Shown piece by piece: positions 36,818-48,204 of a stretch of DNA of 55,864 nt; position 1 is the first letter of the stretch; each line of letters begins with the position of its first letter. The stretch covers positions 1 through 55,864 of the forward strand of contig NZ_LMVC01000010.1 in the NCBI RefSeq assembly GCF_001510655.1, given 5' to 3'. This DNA is from Fictibacillus sp. FJAT-27399 (GTDB lineage: Bacteria > Bacillota > Bacilli > Bacillales > Fictibacillaceae). The notes beneath the pieces are model-generated. The model was given only the letters and a program-made list of their open reading frames with translations, searched no databases and was not told where the DNA came from. The position numbers and the translations under genes were made by a program.

Positions 36818-37648
36818 TTATCTCTTCTCCTTTTGAATGAAGTAATTTCCTTCCTCAACCTCTATCCTCTGCTCCTTTTCATTCACGCTGGCCAGCCGGG
36901 TTAATGACACATAATCATCCACGAGCCTCTCTGCTCCATCCTGTGCCTCAACGAGTACACCGATTCCAGCCACTTCCGCCTGGAACTCTTTGATCAGGCT
37001 GATCATGCCGCGGATTGTGCCGCCAGCCTTCATGAAGTCATCAATAATAAGTACGCTGGCACCCTTCTTGATACTTCTTCTCGCCAGCGCCATCGTTTGA
37101 ATGCGTTTCGTTGATCCCGATACATAGTTGATACTGACAGTAGACCCTTCCGTCACTCTGCTGTTGCTGCGTACGATTACGACAGGAACATTCAACTGCG
37201 AGGCCACTGCATACGCCAAAGGTATCCCCTTCGTCGCCACGGTCATGACGGCATCAATTTTTTGAAGCGAAAAAACGGAGGAAAAAAGCCGTCCCACCTG
37301 GTTGACCAGATTAGGATTTCCAATGATGTCCGTTAAGTAAAGGTAACCGCCGGGAAGCAGCCGGTCAGGATCTTCAAGCATCCCGGTCAGTTCTTCAATG
37401 ATCTCTTTTGCTTCCGCTTCAGAAACAGAAGGAATATACTTTACGCCGCCGGCTGCGCCAGCCACTGTAATGATAGAGCCAATCCCTTGGTATTCAAAAT
37501 TTTCTTTAATGATGGCCAAGTCTTCGCTGATGGATGATTTGGCAGACTGATACCTCTCCACAAAGTATGATAATGGAATCAACTGATGGGGATGCTGCAA
37601 TAGGTATGTGGTTAAGTCAACCATTCTTCCGCTTCGTTTTAACTTCAT
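36818..37648 (-). CDS. purR: Purine operon repressor PurR
   Basis: A 276-residue repressor of purine genes, released from PurBoxes by PRPP. Residues 1-70 are a winged helix ([25 protein letters not shown]). The rest is a phosphoribosyltransferase-like domain with [20 protein letters not shown] and the PRPP loop [13 protein letters not shown]. It is transcribed with yabJ. PurBox-like sites in its own promoter suggest autoregulation, as in B. subtilis. Confidence 0.97.
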   Translation of the reverse strand: MKLKRSGRMVDLTTYLLQHPHQLIPLSYFVERYQSAKSSISEDLAIIKENFEYQGIGSIITVAGAAGGVKYIPSVSEAEAKEIIEELTGMLEDPDRLLPGGYLYLTDIIGNPNLVNQVGRLFSSVFSLQKIDAVMTVATKGIPLAYAVASQLNVPVVIVRSNSRVTEGSTVSINYVSGSTKRIQTMALARRSIKKGASVLIIDDFMKAGGTIRGMISLIKEFQAEVAGIGVLVEAQDGAERLVDDYVSLTRLASVNEKEQRIEVEEGNYFIQKEKR

Positions 37649-37660
37649 CCTGCGCCTCCA

Positions 37661-37710
37661 AAAACCGAATATTTGAAGTTAATATACCATTTTCATACGG
37701 TTTTTATCAA
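37661..37710 (-). promoter_or_regulatory. purR promoter with two inverted PurBox-like sites
   Basis: TTGATA (37705-37710), 18 bp, TATATT (37681-37686, extended -10 TGG) on the minus strand. AAAACCGAATATT (plus strand, 37661-37673) matches the PurBox AWWWCCGAACWWT at 12 of 13 positions. AAAACCGTATGAA (minus strand, 37692-37704) matches at about 9 and faces it across 18 bases. Confidence 0.6.
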
Positions 37711-37765
37711 CATACAAATGAAAATCGTTCAAATTATCCGTTTTTTTAAAGAGGGCGAAAGAACA

Positions 37766-38650
37766 TTAGTATTTAAAGTCTTCCTGTCCCTCACCCAGCA
37801 GGCGTACAGCGTAAACTTCATGGCAAAAACCTCTCAGGCCGTTGTACACACGGTTAACCCGCGACTCATGCTGAAACAGTCCAAAAACGGTTGGGCCGCT
37901 TCCGCTCATGAGCACACCATCTGCACCGAGCCGATGCATTTGATCTTTGATCTGCTTTACTTCCGGATAAATGGGAAGTGTAACCGTTTCGAGAACGTTT
38001 CCTAGCTGGCCGCAGACACCTTCATAATCATTCGTTTCAATTGCATGAACCATCGCCTCAATGTCAGGATGATCAATGGTTTTGGTATCAAGCCTTCGGT
38101 ACACTTCGGCAGTCGATACACCGATTGGGGGTTTGGCAAGCAGCACCCAGCAAGGCGGCGGCGCTTTAATATGCTGAATATGTTCCCCTCTGCCAGAAGC
38201 GATAGCGGTACCGCCGTAAACACAAAAGGATACGTCAGAACCGATCTTTGCCCCAAGTACAGCCAGTTCATCCAGAGAAAGTCCGAGCTTCCAGATCTCA
38301 TTCAGGCCTTTTAATGCCGCGGCTGCATCGCTGCTCCCCCCTGCAAGTCCAGCTGCAACAGGAATATTCTTAGCAATGTGGATCCCGACTCCTTTTTTAA
38401 CCCCAAAGGTCTTCTTGAGAAGCAAAGCTGCTTGATAAGCCAGGTTCCGCTGATCGAGGGGGACGAACCCGCCTGTAGATTCAATCGTTATTCGATTTTC
38501 CTCAAGGAGTGTCAGTTCCACACGGTCAGAGAGGTCTACCGTCGTCATAATCATTTTTACTTCGTGGTACCCATCTTCCCGTTTACCGAGAACATCCAGA
38601 GACAAATTGATTTTTGCCGGAGCCTTGATGGATATCTTATTATCATTCAT
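37766..38650 (-). CDS. ispE: 4-diphosphocytidyl-2-C-methyl-D-erythritol kinase
   Basis: A 294-residue GHMP-family kinase of the MEP isoprenoid pathway that phosphorylates CDP-methylerythritol. [23 protein letters not shown] with the catalytic lysine, the glycine-rich ATP loop [18 protein letters not shown], and the C-terminal [16 protein letters not shown] are the three GHMP motifs. AGGGGA precedes the ATG. It lies between sspF and purR, its usual Bacillus position. Confidence 0.97.
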   Translation of the reverse strand: MNDNKISIKAPAKINLSLDVLGKREDGYHEVKMIMTTVDLSDRVELTLLEENRITIESTGGFVPLDQRNLAYQAALLLKKTFGVKKGVGIHIAKNIPVAAGLAGGSSDAAAALKGLNEIWKLGLSLDELAVLGAKIGSDVSFCVYGGTAIASGRGEHIQHIKAPPPCWVLLAKPPIGVSTAEVYRRLDTKTIDHPDIEAMVHAIETNDYEGVCGQLGNVLETVTLPIYPEVKQIKDQMHRLGADGVLMSGSGPTVFGLFQHESRVNRVYNGLRGFCHEVYAVRLLGEGQEDFKY

Positions 38651-38715
38651 AAAGATTCCCCTATATTTTTAAGATAATTTGATACTATCATAAAACGGGA
38701 AGCGCCTCTATATAC

Positions 38716-38739
38716 AAAAAACCGGAGCATGGCTCCGGC
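38716..38739 (-). terminator. Terminator after sspF
   Basis: CCGGAGC/GCTCCGG stem (38722-38728 and 38732-38738) followed by TTTTTT on the minus strand. Confidence 0.88.
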
Positions 38740-38751
38740 GTCTCGCATATT

Positions 38752-38928
38752 TTATTGCTGTCGGGACAGGTTCTGCTGCGCCATTTCTATAGCGCGCTTT
38801 ACCATATTGCCTGCGTCCTTGGACTTAATGCCGCCCCAGCCTTCCTTTTGGACCGTATCATAAAAACCAAGGTCTTTTGCAAGCTCCATCTTGAATTGTT
38901 CAGACATCATTCCACGTCTACGGCTCAT
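38752..38928 (-). CDS. sspF: Small acid-soluble spore protein SspF (alpha/beta type)
   Basis: A 58-residue protein. It begins [21 protein letters not shown] and continues [20 protein letters not shown], ending [17 protein letters not shown]. This matches the SspF group of DNA-binding spore proteins that coat and protect spore DNA. The [12 protein letters not shown] block is the alpha/beta SASP signature. AGGGG precedes the ATG, and a terminator follows. Made late in the forespore, probably from the sigma-G-like promoter at 38964-38994. Confidence 0.95.
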   Translation of the reverse strand: MSRRRGMMSEQFKMELAKDLGFYDTVQKEGWGGIKSKDAGNMVKRAIEMAQQNLSRQQ

Positions 38929-38963
38929 GATGCAATACCCCTCTCAAAAATAAGCGATAAGGG

Positions 38964-38994
38964 TAGTATTTTACGGATTATAAAATGTTATGTA
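38964..38994 (-). promoter_or_regulatory. Possible sigma-G promoter of sspF
   Basis: TACATA (38989-38994), 18 bp, AATACTA (38964-38970) on the minus strand; -35 matches sigma-G at 4 of 6 and -10 at 6 of 7 positions. It lies 36 bases before the sspF start. Confidence 0.45.
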
Positions 38995-39040
38995 TCAACC
39001 ATTGGTTTGCTTAAGTCTTCGTTTTTTGAAAAAAAGGCAA

Positions 39041-39066
39041 AAAAAAGCAGTAAGGATTCTTACTGC
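39041..39066 (-). terminator. Terminator overlapping the veg stop
   Basis: GCAGTAA/TTACTGC stem (39047-39053 and 39060-39066) with a T run on the minus strand; the stem includes the last codons of veg. Confidence 0.88.
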
Positions 39067-39320
39067 CCGCTAACCACCTGGGATTCTTCTAAGAAAGTTA
39101 GTTCAACGGTTTCCGTTAATACGTCAGCGTAGCTGTAAGAAACACGTTCAAAAGCGTTGGTGTCCTGATCCAGTTTAATAATAAATACGGCAGGGTATGT
39201 TTCTTCTAAGGTACCAAGTCGTTCAATCGTTTTGCGACGACCTCCGTTGGCTCTTAGAGAAAGTTTTTTACCCACGTTAGACTCTAAAATTCGTCTAATG
39301 TCCACAATTGTTTTACCCAT
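39060..39320 (-). CDS. veg: Veg protein
   Basis: An 86-residue highly conserved Firmicute protein: [40 protein letters not shown] in successive blocks and [18 protein letters not shown]. In B. subtilis Veg is abundant in vegetative cells and promotes biofilm formation; the molecular mechanism is not settled. A strong GAGGTGG ribosome-binding site and two good sigma-A promoters fit high expression. It lies between yabG and sspF. Confidence 0.97.
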   Translation of the reverse strand: MGKTIVDIRRILESNVGKKLSLRANGGRRKTIERLGTLEETYPAVFIIKLDQDTNAFERVSYSYADVLTETVELTFLEESQVVSGQ

Positions 39321-39344
39321 ATCGGCTCCACCTCACTTAGACAA

Positions 39345-39374
39345 ATTGTAACACAAATCGCTACTTTTTGTCAA
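39345..39374 (-). promoter_or_regulatory. veg proximal promoter (sigma-A)
   Basis: TTGACA (39369-39374), 18 bp, TACAAT (39345-39350) on the minus strand, 24 bases before the veg start; same boxes as the classic B. subtilis veg promoter. Confidence 0.85.
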
Positions 39375-39386
39375 ATTAAAACTAAA

Positions 39387-39416
39387 ATTATAGCAATTTT
39401 GAAGTTGTCATGTCAA
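39387..39416 (-). promoter_or_regulatory. veg distal promoter (sigma-A)
   Basis: TTGACA (39411-39416), 18 bp, TATAAT (39387-39392) on the minus strand. Both boxes are consensus; the tandem layout resembles a housekeeping gene with very high output. Confidence 0.7.
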
Positions 39417-39499
39417 TGAAAAATTATCCTTTTTTCACTTTTATTATGTGGGAAATTGTAAAAAAGTATGTATGCTTGCCAATAATCTTTTTTTAAGCA

Positions 39500-39531
39500 T
39501 AAGAAAACTCCAGCAAACAGGCTGGAGTTTT
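39500..39531 (-). terminator. Terminator after yabG
   Basis: AAAACTCCAGC/GCTGGAGTTTT stem (39504-39514 and 39521-39531) just past the yabG stop, with a T-poor tail on the minus strand. Confidence 0.8.
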
Positions 39532-39532
39532 C

Positions 39533-40408
39533 TTATTGGGTAAAGGTTTGTGATTTAATCGGCATGCCAGTCCGCAAGAACCCTTTTGTTTCGACCCCGC
39601 CCAATCCTTCCCGGCCCGTGAGCGTGTTCCGCAGGACGTCCATCACATTTACATGTTCCATGAAGGAAGTCATGCTGATCTTGGATACAATATAAACAGG
39701 ATCCAGGGCGTGTATATTGATCCTTGCCGGTGAGCTTGCAAAATTACTGCCCGCTTTTATCAATGACTCAAAATGAGATTGGCATGCTCCTGCAAAAATC
39801 ATTAAATGATCAAGCTGAGGATAATTTCTCCGAATTTCTCTTACAGTTCTTACAAAGAATTTAGTATGCCGATAAGCCTGCATATCATCAATTGATCCTT
39901 TGTTCTTCATGTAGGCGTCATGCCCGGTGATGACCAGGATATCCGGTCGCACTTCATCAACAAGAGCGGGAACTTTTTCAGGCATTTCTGTTTCCTTCAG
40001 ATGGATCCCATATACAGGAACACCAAGCCGCTTATAGAGCTCAAGGCATTTGCTTAAATAGAGGGGATCACCATCTACGTGAAGCACCCGGCCGGGCAGC
40101 TCGAAATACGATTGGTCATATTCATAGCCGTTTGTTGAAAGGTATTCTCTCTTCTGCCTGAGCAGGTAGTAATCCTGCCTGAACAGTTTATAGGAGGACT
40201 CTTCCTTTTCCTGCCCCGCCTGCCGCCTTTCGTGCTGCTGCTGTGGAGACATGGTTACAAGATCAGCAACCGGAGCATCGGCAATTAGTCTCATCTCTTC
40301 ACCGGCAAGATCTGCCACTGTTTTATCTTCATTGAACCCTACGATTCGAAACAATAGATCACATTTATATGACGTCCTGCCAACCACTGATCCGATTTCA
40401 AGTTTCAT
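39533..40408 (-). CDS. yabG: Sporulation cysteine protease YabG
   Basis: A 291-residue protein of the YabG peptidase family, made in the mother cell, that trims spore-coat proteins such as SafA and SpoIVA. Conserved segments include RPDILVITGHDAYMKN and HLMIFAGACQSHFESLIKAGSNFASSPARINIHALDP, which hold the likely His and Cys catalytic residues. GGGGGAG precedes the ATG at 40408; the frame opens ten codons earlier. B. subtilis expresses it from sigma-K; I could not find a convincing sigma-K promoter in the short upstream gap. Confidence 0.95.
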   Translation of the reverse strand: MKLEIGSVVGRTSYKCDLLFRIVGFNEDKTVADLAGEEMRLIADAPVADLVTMSPQQQHERRQAGQEKEESSYKLFRQDYYLLRQKREYLSTNGYEYDQSYFELPGRVLHVDGDPLYLSKCLELYKRLGVPVYGIHLKETEMPEKVPALVDEVRPDILVITGHDAYMKNKGSIDDMQAYRHTKFFVRTVREIRRNYPQLDHLMIFAGACQSHFESLIKAGSNFASSPARINIHALDPVYIVSKISMTSFMEHVNVMDVLRNTLTGREGLGGVETKGFLRTGMPIKSQTFTQ

Positions 40409-40494
40409 CGAACTCCCCCTGTTTGGAGAAAAGTACAAATCCCAGTTACATCATCCTTTTTAAAGATATGTCGCCGGGATTAGAAACATGAGTC

Positions 40495-41924
<1,430 letters not shown>

Positions 41925-41993
41925 GATTTCCTCCCAGGTCATGCAAAAAACTACTTCCTAGTATACCCTTACTTTCACTTAAGGAAAATAAAA

Positions 41994-42049
41994 AGCAGAG
42001 GATTGGCATCAATACCCGCTTTTGCGGGTATTGACACAGCTCCCCTGCT
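41994..42049 (-). terminator. Two-tier terminator after yabE
   Basis: An inner perfect stem TCAATACCCGC/GCGGGTATTGA (42009-42019 and 42024-42034) sits on an outer stem AGCAGAGGA/TCCCCTGCT (41994-42002 and 42041-42049, one G-T pair), followed by a T-rich tail on the minus strand. Confidence 0.75.
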
Positions 42050-42074
42050 TCTCTTCTATATCTGGAATTTAGCT

Positions 42075-43271
42075 TTATTTAATAATTTTAACTCTTACCG
42101 TTTTTCTTCCCCATTTGACAGCCTCTGACTGAGAGGAGAAGAAAACATCGATGCGATTGCCATTGATGGCACCGCCTGTATCAGAAGCGATAGCATAGCC
42201 ATAGCCTTCTACATACACTTTGCTCCCAAGCGGAATGACTTTTGGGTCTACCGCGATGACTTTCGCATTAGGATTGGCGTGAAGGTTCAGGCCTGTCCTC
42301 GTCTTGCCCGAACATCCGGCGCAGCTCGCAGTGTAAGCGGTACTTGTAACATAAAGTTCCTTGCCTCCGGAAGGAGCACTCTTTCCGCGCGAAACCGTAA
42401 CAGGTTTCGGCTTTGTGCCTTCGGCTATTACCTTATCTGAACTATCTTCCAATGTTTTTTTACTTTTTAATTTTCGGGAAACCTCTTTCCCATTTTCAAG
42501 TACGACCTCATACTTTTTCGAAACCCGGCCTTTGGAGCCCGGTTCTACCACTTTCTCTTTTCCTTTTGCCAGTTTTCCGTCTTTACGGGTGACGGTAGCA
42601 AACGGCGTATCTTCTTCCACTACATCGGTGACCTTTTCTACTCTGATGATATTAACCTTCATGTCGTTGTTTAACTTCGTCTCTTTAGCGGGCTCTACCC
42701 GGTCAAGATCCCCTAGTTTCACTTTGTTTTGTTTTAAAAGGTCAGCGACCGTAGTCGAAGTGGTCCAAACTTGCTTTTCTTTTCCGCCTACAACAAGGTC
42801 AACTGAGACAGCTTGCTGAAGGTTTATGTGCTGCTGAGTTTTGAGCGGCGTTGCTAAACCAGGCTTAAGTTTATCATGCTGGTTCACGCTGATATTGCGT
42901 TCGCCTAAAAATTCTTTAACAGTGCTGGCTGTTGACCAAACCGATTGTTTTTCTCCGTCCTGCGTAAAGTTAATTTTATGTGCAGGTGTATACTCAATCT
43001 TCATGCCGTTTTTAAGCGGCTCGTTTAATCCTGGTTCCACCTCATCATGGCGGTTAACCGATATACCATAGTCAGAAAGTGCATCCCTAACATTTTCTGC
43101 GTGTGAACTAAACGATTTCTCTTTCCCATCAACCATGATCATAACGTCGGTTTTCGAAGTTTCATAGCTTACGAAACCTGTTGTTACAGCCAGAACGATG
43201 ATCGCGGCAGCAGCCATTACGAGCTTTTTCGTGAAGAAATCATAAAAAAGCTTACTCTTGCTCCTGTTCAT
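42075..43271 (-). CDS. yabE: Cell-wall-binding protein YabE (resuscitation-factor-like, 3D domain)
   Basis: About 398 residues. A cytoplasmic basic N-terminus and a membrane/signal segment (VMAAAAIIVLAVTTGFV, about residues 18-35) are followed by three DUF348 repeats, each with MVDGKEKSF- or VVGGKEKQVW-like starts. A G5 domain (around residues 205-280) and a C-terminal 3D domain come next. That domain has VTSTAYTASCAGCSGKTRTG and VIAVDPKVIPLGSKVYVEGYG, ending DTGGAINGNRIDVFF with the catalytic aspartates. It is probably an exported murein hydrolase. Starts at 43280 or 43271; spacing favours the latter. It has a consensus promoter and Spo0A-box-like sites upstream. Confidence 0.93.
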   Translation of the reverse strand: MNRSKSKLFYDFFTKKLVMAAAAIIVLAVTTGFVSYETSKTDVMIMVDGKEKSFSSHAENVRDALSDYGISVNRHDEVEPGLNEPLKNGMKIEYTPAHKINFTQDGEKQSVWSTASTVKEFLGERNISVNQHDKLKPGLATPLKTQQHINLQQAVSVDLVVGGKEKQVWTTSTTVADLLKQNKVKLGDLDRVEPAKETKLNNDMKVNIIRVEKVTDVVEEDTPFATVTRKDGKLAKGKEKVVEPGSKGRVSKKYEVVLENGKEVSRKLKSKKTLEDSSDKVIAEGTKPKPVTVSRGKSAPSGGKELYVTSTAYTASCAGCSGKTRTGLNLHANPNAKVIAVDPKVIPLGSKVYVEGYGYAIASDTGGAINGNRIDVFFSSQSEAVKWGRKTVRVKIIK

Positions 43272-43300
43272 GTCATCCATTCCCCCTTTACAAGGATTGA

Positions 43301-43329
43301 AGTATAATCGTTGAATAATTCGTTGTCAA
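43301..43329 (-). promoter_or_regulatory. yabE promoter (sigma-A)
   Basis: TTGACA (43324-43329), 17 bp, TATACT (43301-43306) on the minus strand, about 30 bases before the yabE start. Confidence 0.85.
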
Positions 43330-43404
43330 ATCCCCCCTTTTATGCAAATTAATTACACAAGCCCAATTATGTAAGGGAAAAGGGTGAAAAGGGAAGGAAA
43401 ACCG

Positions 43405-43484
43405 TTCGACAGTTTCCTCTTCCGTAATGTTGAATTTGCTGGATTTACAACGTTTTTTGCCTGTTTTTTTCTCTTTTCGACAAA
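43405..43484 (-). promoter_or_regulatory. Two Spo0A-box-like sites upstream of yabE
   Basis: TTTGTCGAA (minus strand, 43476-43484) is a perfect Spo0A box, and TGTCGAA (minus strand, 43405-43411) is the perfect seven-base core. They lie 75-150 bases upstream of the yabE -35, just past the tatD stop. Confidence 0.5.
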
Positions 43485-43489
43485 ACCGG

Positions 43490-44257
43490 TCAGCGATTGA
43501 TGCCGAATAATTGTCTGGCATTGTCGGAAGTTTTTTTAACTAAATCTTCCAGAGGTATTTCTCTTAACTCGGCGATAGCCTCAGCTACGTACTTTACATA
43601 TGATGGTTCATTTCGCTTGCCCCTGAGCGGATGGGGACTTAGGTAAGGACAATCCGTTTCGATAAGGAGCCGGTCGATCGGGATTTCTTTCGCCACTTCT
43701 TTTGGCTTCTTGGCATTTTTAAATGTAACTGGCCCGCCAAAAGAAATGTAGAAGTTCATGTCCAAACACTGTTTAGCAACCTCCAGGCTGCCGCTGTAAC
43801 AGTGCATGATTCCGCCAACTTCCTCGGCACCTTCGCTTTTAAGAATATCAACGACATCCTGTGTCGCATCGCGATTATGAATAATAATCGGAAGCTTCAC
43901 TTTCTTAGCCAGTTGAATCTGTTGGCGAAAGACATCTTTCTGAACATCTTCCGGTGATTTATCCCAATGGTAATCCAGCCCCATCTCACCTAAAGCCACC
44001 ACTTTGGGGTGAGCTGCGAGTTCTTCGATCCACTGTAAATCTTCCGGTGTCATATCCACCGCGTCCACGGGGTGCCATCCTACAGCTGCATAGATAAAAT
44101 CATATGTATCAGCCAACTTTATAGCGCCTTTGATTGTCGGCCGGTCAAACCCAACGACAACAATATGTGAAATTCCTTCATCCAAAGCTCTTTGTATTAC
44201 CTCTTCAAGATCTTCTTCAAACTGAATTGCATTTAAATGTGCGTGTGTATCAAACAT
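43490..44257 (-). CDS. yabD: TatD-family metal-dependent hydrolase
   Basis: A 255-residue TIM-barrel metallo-hydrolase. FDTHAHLNAIQF holds the first HxH metal pair, VALGEMGLDYHWDKSP the bridging Glu, LPIIIHNRDA and GIMHCYSGS further histidines, and LLIETDCPYLSPHP the final Asp. TatD proteins are DNases/exonucleases, possibly also D-aminoacyl hydrolases; the substrate here is not known. AGGAGG ten bases before the ATG at 44257 sets the start. It is in the conserved metS-tatD-yabE-rnmV-ksgA order. Confidence 0.95.
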   Translation of the reverse strand: MFDTHAHLNAIQFEEDLEEVIQRALDEGISHIVVVGFDRPTIKGAIKLADTYDFIYAAVGWHPVDAVDMTPEDLQWIEELAAHPKVVALGEMGLDYHWDKSPEDVQKDVFRQQIQLAKKVKLPIIIHNRDATQDVVDILKSEGAEEVGGIMHCYSGSLEVAKQCLDMNFYISFGGPVTFKNAKKPKEVAKEIPIDRLLIETDCPYLSPHPLRGKRNEPSYVKYVAEAIAELREIPLEDLVKKTSDNARQLFGINR

Positions 44258-44394
44258 GAAGAAAGCCCTCCTAATTAATACTTTCACAGTTTATCATACC
44301 TTTGTCCTATAACACCAAGACGTCTGGATAACAATTGCATTACAGTTTTATTACATACTGGAAATAACATGCCCCATTTGACCCCTGGTAAAAT

Positions 44395-44426
44395 TAAAAA
44401 AGGGAACCCTTTTAGGCTCCCCTTTC
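44395..44426 (-). terminator. Terminator after metS
   Basis: AAAGGGAACCC and GGCTCCCCTTT arms around TTTTA with a TTTTTT tail on the minus strand, ten bases past the metS stop. Confidence 0.85.
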
Positions 44427-44435
44427 ACGCGTACT

Positions 44436-46610
<2,175 letters not shown>

Positions 46611-46616
46611 ACTCAA

Positions 46617-46646
46617 AATATACCTAATCCCGTAAAGTCATGTCAA
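46617..46646 (-). promoter_or_regulatory. metS promoter (sigma-A)
   Basis: TTGACA (46641-46646), 18 bp, TATATT (46617-46622) on the minus strand; the best promoter match in the interval toward metS, about 220 bases from its start codon. Confidence 0.7.
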
Positions 46647-46702
46647 GGTAAACAGGATGTACGGTGAAGAATAGGCTAAGGGAGTATTTTTTAAAAGTCA
46701 GT

Positions 46703-46721
46703 TTTGTCGAATAATGACGAA
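46703..46721 (+). promoter_or_regulatory. Upstream tandem Spo0A-box pair in the abrB/metS interval
   Basis: TTTGTCGAA (46703-46711) and TGACGAA (46715-46721) are both exact matches to the Spo0A box (TTTGTCRAA, core TGNCGAA), with cores spaced ten bases. This repeats the abrB-proximal pair at 46911-46929 in sequence and spacing. It lies about 57 bases upstream of the metS -35. Confidence 0.7.
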
Positions 46722-46868
46722 TTTATCAAGAATAATTCCCAGTAATTTTTTTGAAAAACAAGAATAATTTTCTAAACCTATTTTTACCTGTTTGTAAAGA
46801 TAATCTGGTATGATTGAACTTATAGAAAAACGGGTAAATAGATAGAGAAATTTTTGTTTGCAAAACAG

Positions 46869-46897
46869 TTGACCTCATCTGGAAATATTGTTATGAT
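46869..46897 (+). promoter_or_regulatory. abrB promoter (sigma-A)
   Basis: TTGACC (46869-46874), 17 bp, TATGAT (46892-46897) on the plus strand, about 90 bases before abrB. The Spo0A boxes lie just past the expected start site, the repressing arrangement known for B. subtilis abrB. A second weak extended -10 (TGGTATGAT, near 46810) may be an additional promoter. Confidence 0.85.
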
Positions 46898-46910
46898 GAA
46901 TCCGTAAGAT

Positions 46911-46929
46911 TTTGTCGAATTCTGACGAT
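46911..46929 (+). promoter_or_regulatory. abrB Spo0A-box pair (repressor site)
   Basis: TTTGTCGAA (46911-46919, perfect) and TGACGAT (46923-46929, 6 of 7), cores ten bases apart, starting 13 bases downstream of the -10. In B. subtilis this arrangement lets Spo0A-P shut off abrB at the onset of stationary phase. Confidence 0.88.
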
Positions 46930-46987
46930 TATATATATAAATAATATTAGGATTTAAATATCTACTATTCGGGAGGAGATTACTAAA

Positions 46988-47272
46988 ATGAAATCTACAG
47001 GTATTGTTCGTAAAGTTGATGAACTAGGACGTGTGGTAATTCCAATCGAATTACGACGCACACTCGGAATTGCTGAAAAAGACGCACTTGAAATCTACGT
47101 TGATGATGACCGCATCATCCTTAAAAAATACAAGCCCAATATGACTTGTGCAGTAACCGGGGAAGTTTCTGATGACAACTACTCACTTGCTGGCGGCAAA
47201 ATCATTCTTAGCCCAGAAGGCGCACAAGAAATCATGAATGAACTTCAAAAACAACTTCAAACAACAAAATAA
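46988..47272 (+). CDS. abrB: Transition-state regulator AbrB
   Basis: A 94-residue repressor of post-exponential genes. Residues 1-50 are the swapped-hairpin DNA-binding domain (MKSTGIVRKVDELGRVVIPI, then ELRRTLGIAEKDALEIYVDDDRIIL). The C-terminal half (NMTCAVTGEVSDDNYSLAGGKIILSPEGA) is the multimerisation domain. It is the only protein gene on the plus strand here, divergent from metS and convergent with rsmI. GGGAGGAG precedes the ATG. Spo0A boxes over its promoter mark it as a Spo0A-repressed gene; spoVG in this window is a classic target. Confidence 0.98.
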   Translation: MKSTGIVRKVDELGRVVIPIELRRTLGIAEKDALEIYVDDDRIILKKYKPNMTCAVTGEVSDDNYSLAGGKIILSPEGAQEIMNELQKQLQTTK

Positions 47273-47277
47273 GGATT

Positions 47278-47311
47278 GAAAGAGCCTCCTGATGACAGGA
47301 GGCTCTTTTTA
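47278..47311 (+). terminator. Terminator between abrB and rsmI
   Basis: AAGAGCCTCCTG/CAGGAGGCTCTT stem (47280-47291 and 47296-47307) followed by TTTTT on the plus strand; it can also serve rsmI on the other strand, with a poorer T tail. Confidence 0.93.
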
Positions 47312-47316
47312 TGTGT

Positions 47317-48204
47317 TTAGCTTTCATTTTCAACGTGATAGGCTTGGTATACTTCTCGCTTTGGCAGATTTCGGTCTGCCGCTGCTTTTTTTACCGCTTC
47401 TTTACTTTTTAGCTGTTCTTTATCGATGTAATGCTGGACGTGTTCAACAAGCGTCAGAGGATCCCACCACTGAGATTCTGCCTTTTCTTCGGGTGCATCT
47501 GACGAGCCTTCCACTACCAGGCAAAACTCGCCTCTGATCTCTGTTTCCTTAGTCCAATCCACCACCGTGCTTAATGGGCCTCTGATGAACTCCTCATATT
47601 TCTTTGTCAATTCTCTCGCCATTGAAACACTCCGCTCACCCAAAATGTCATGCATAATGGATAAGGTTTCTTTCAGCCGATGGGGAGACTCATAAAAGAT
47701 CATCGTAAATGGAAAGGACTTGAGCCGCTCAAGCTGTTCTTTCTTTTCTTTCTTGCCCCGTGGCAAAAATCCGTAAAAGTAAAAATCCTTCGTATTAAGT
47801 CCTGAAGCAATTAATGAAGATAATGCCGCATTCGCCCCGGGGAGAGGAACAACAGGAATCTTTTCCTCCAGTGCGCTCACAACAAGTTCATAACCCGGAT
47901 CGGAAATGGCCGGTGTTCCTGCATCTGATACAAGTGCCACTGTTTTTCCTTCTTTCAGCAGGTCGATTAGTTTCATGCCGCTCACTTCTTTATTATGTTC
48001 ATGGTAGCTGAAAAGAGGGGTCTGGATCTCAAAGTAATTGCAGAGCTTTTTCGTCTGCCTCGTATCTTCCGCTCCTATGTAATCAGCTTCCTTTAAAATC
48101 CGTATCGCACGGAAAGTCATGTCCTCCAGATTTCCAATCGGCGTGGGAACTAAATAGAGTAAACCTGTTTCATGACCGCTCTGATAGCTGCTCTGCTGCC
48201 ACAT
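47317..48204 (-). CDS. rsmI: 16S rRNA 2'-O-ribose methyltransferase RsmI
   Basis: A 295-residue tetrapyrrole-methylase-fold enzyme that methylates the ribose of C1402 in 16S rRNA. GLLYLVPTPIGNLEDMTFRAIRIL, EADYIGAEDTRQTKKL, LVSDAGTPAISDPG and the FYFYGFLPRGKK block are family signatures. The start overlaps yazA by 35 bases; [14 protein letters not shown] aligns with the B. subtilis YabC N-terminus. It ends next to the abrB terminator. Confidence 0.97.
   Translation of the reverse strand: MWQQSSYQSGHETGLLYLVPTPIGNLEDMTFRAIRILKEADYIGAEDTRQTKKLCNYFEIQTPLFSYHEHNKEVSGMKLIDLLKEGKTVALVSDAGTPAISDPGYELVVSALEEKIPVVPLPGANAALSSLIASGLNTKDFYFYGFLPRGKKEKKEQLERLKSFPFTMIFYESPHRLKETLSIMHDILGERSVSMARELTKKYEEFIRGPLSTVVDWTKETEIRGEFCLVVEGSSDAPEEKAESQWWDPLTLVEHVQHYIDKEQLKSKEAVKKAAADRNLPKREVYQAYHVENES

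Noticed and set aside
40409-40494. Sigma-K promoter of yabG
   Set aside because: CATATCTT resembles a -10, but no AC motif lies 16-17 bases upstream; too weak to call.
43288-43521. 77-codon minus-strand frame upstream of yabE
   Set aside because: It overlaps the tatD end and covers the yabE promoter; composition and lack of family features argue against a gene.
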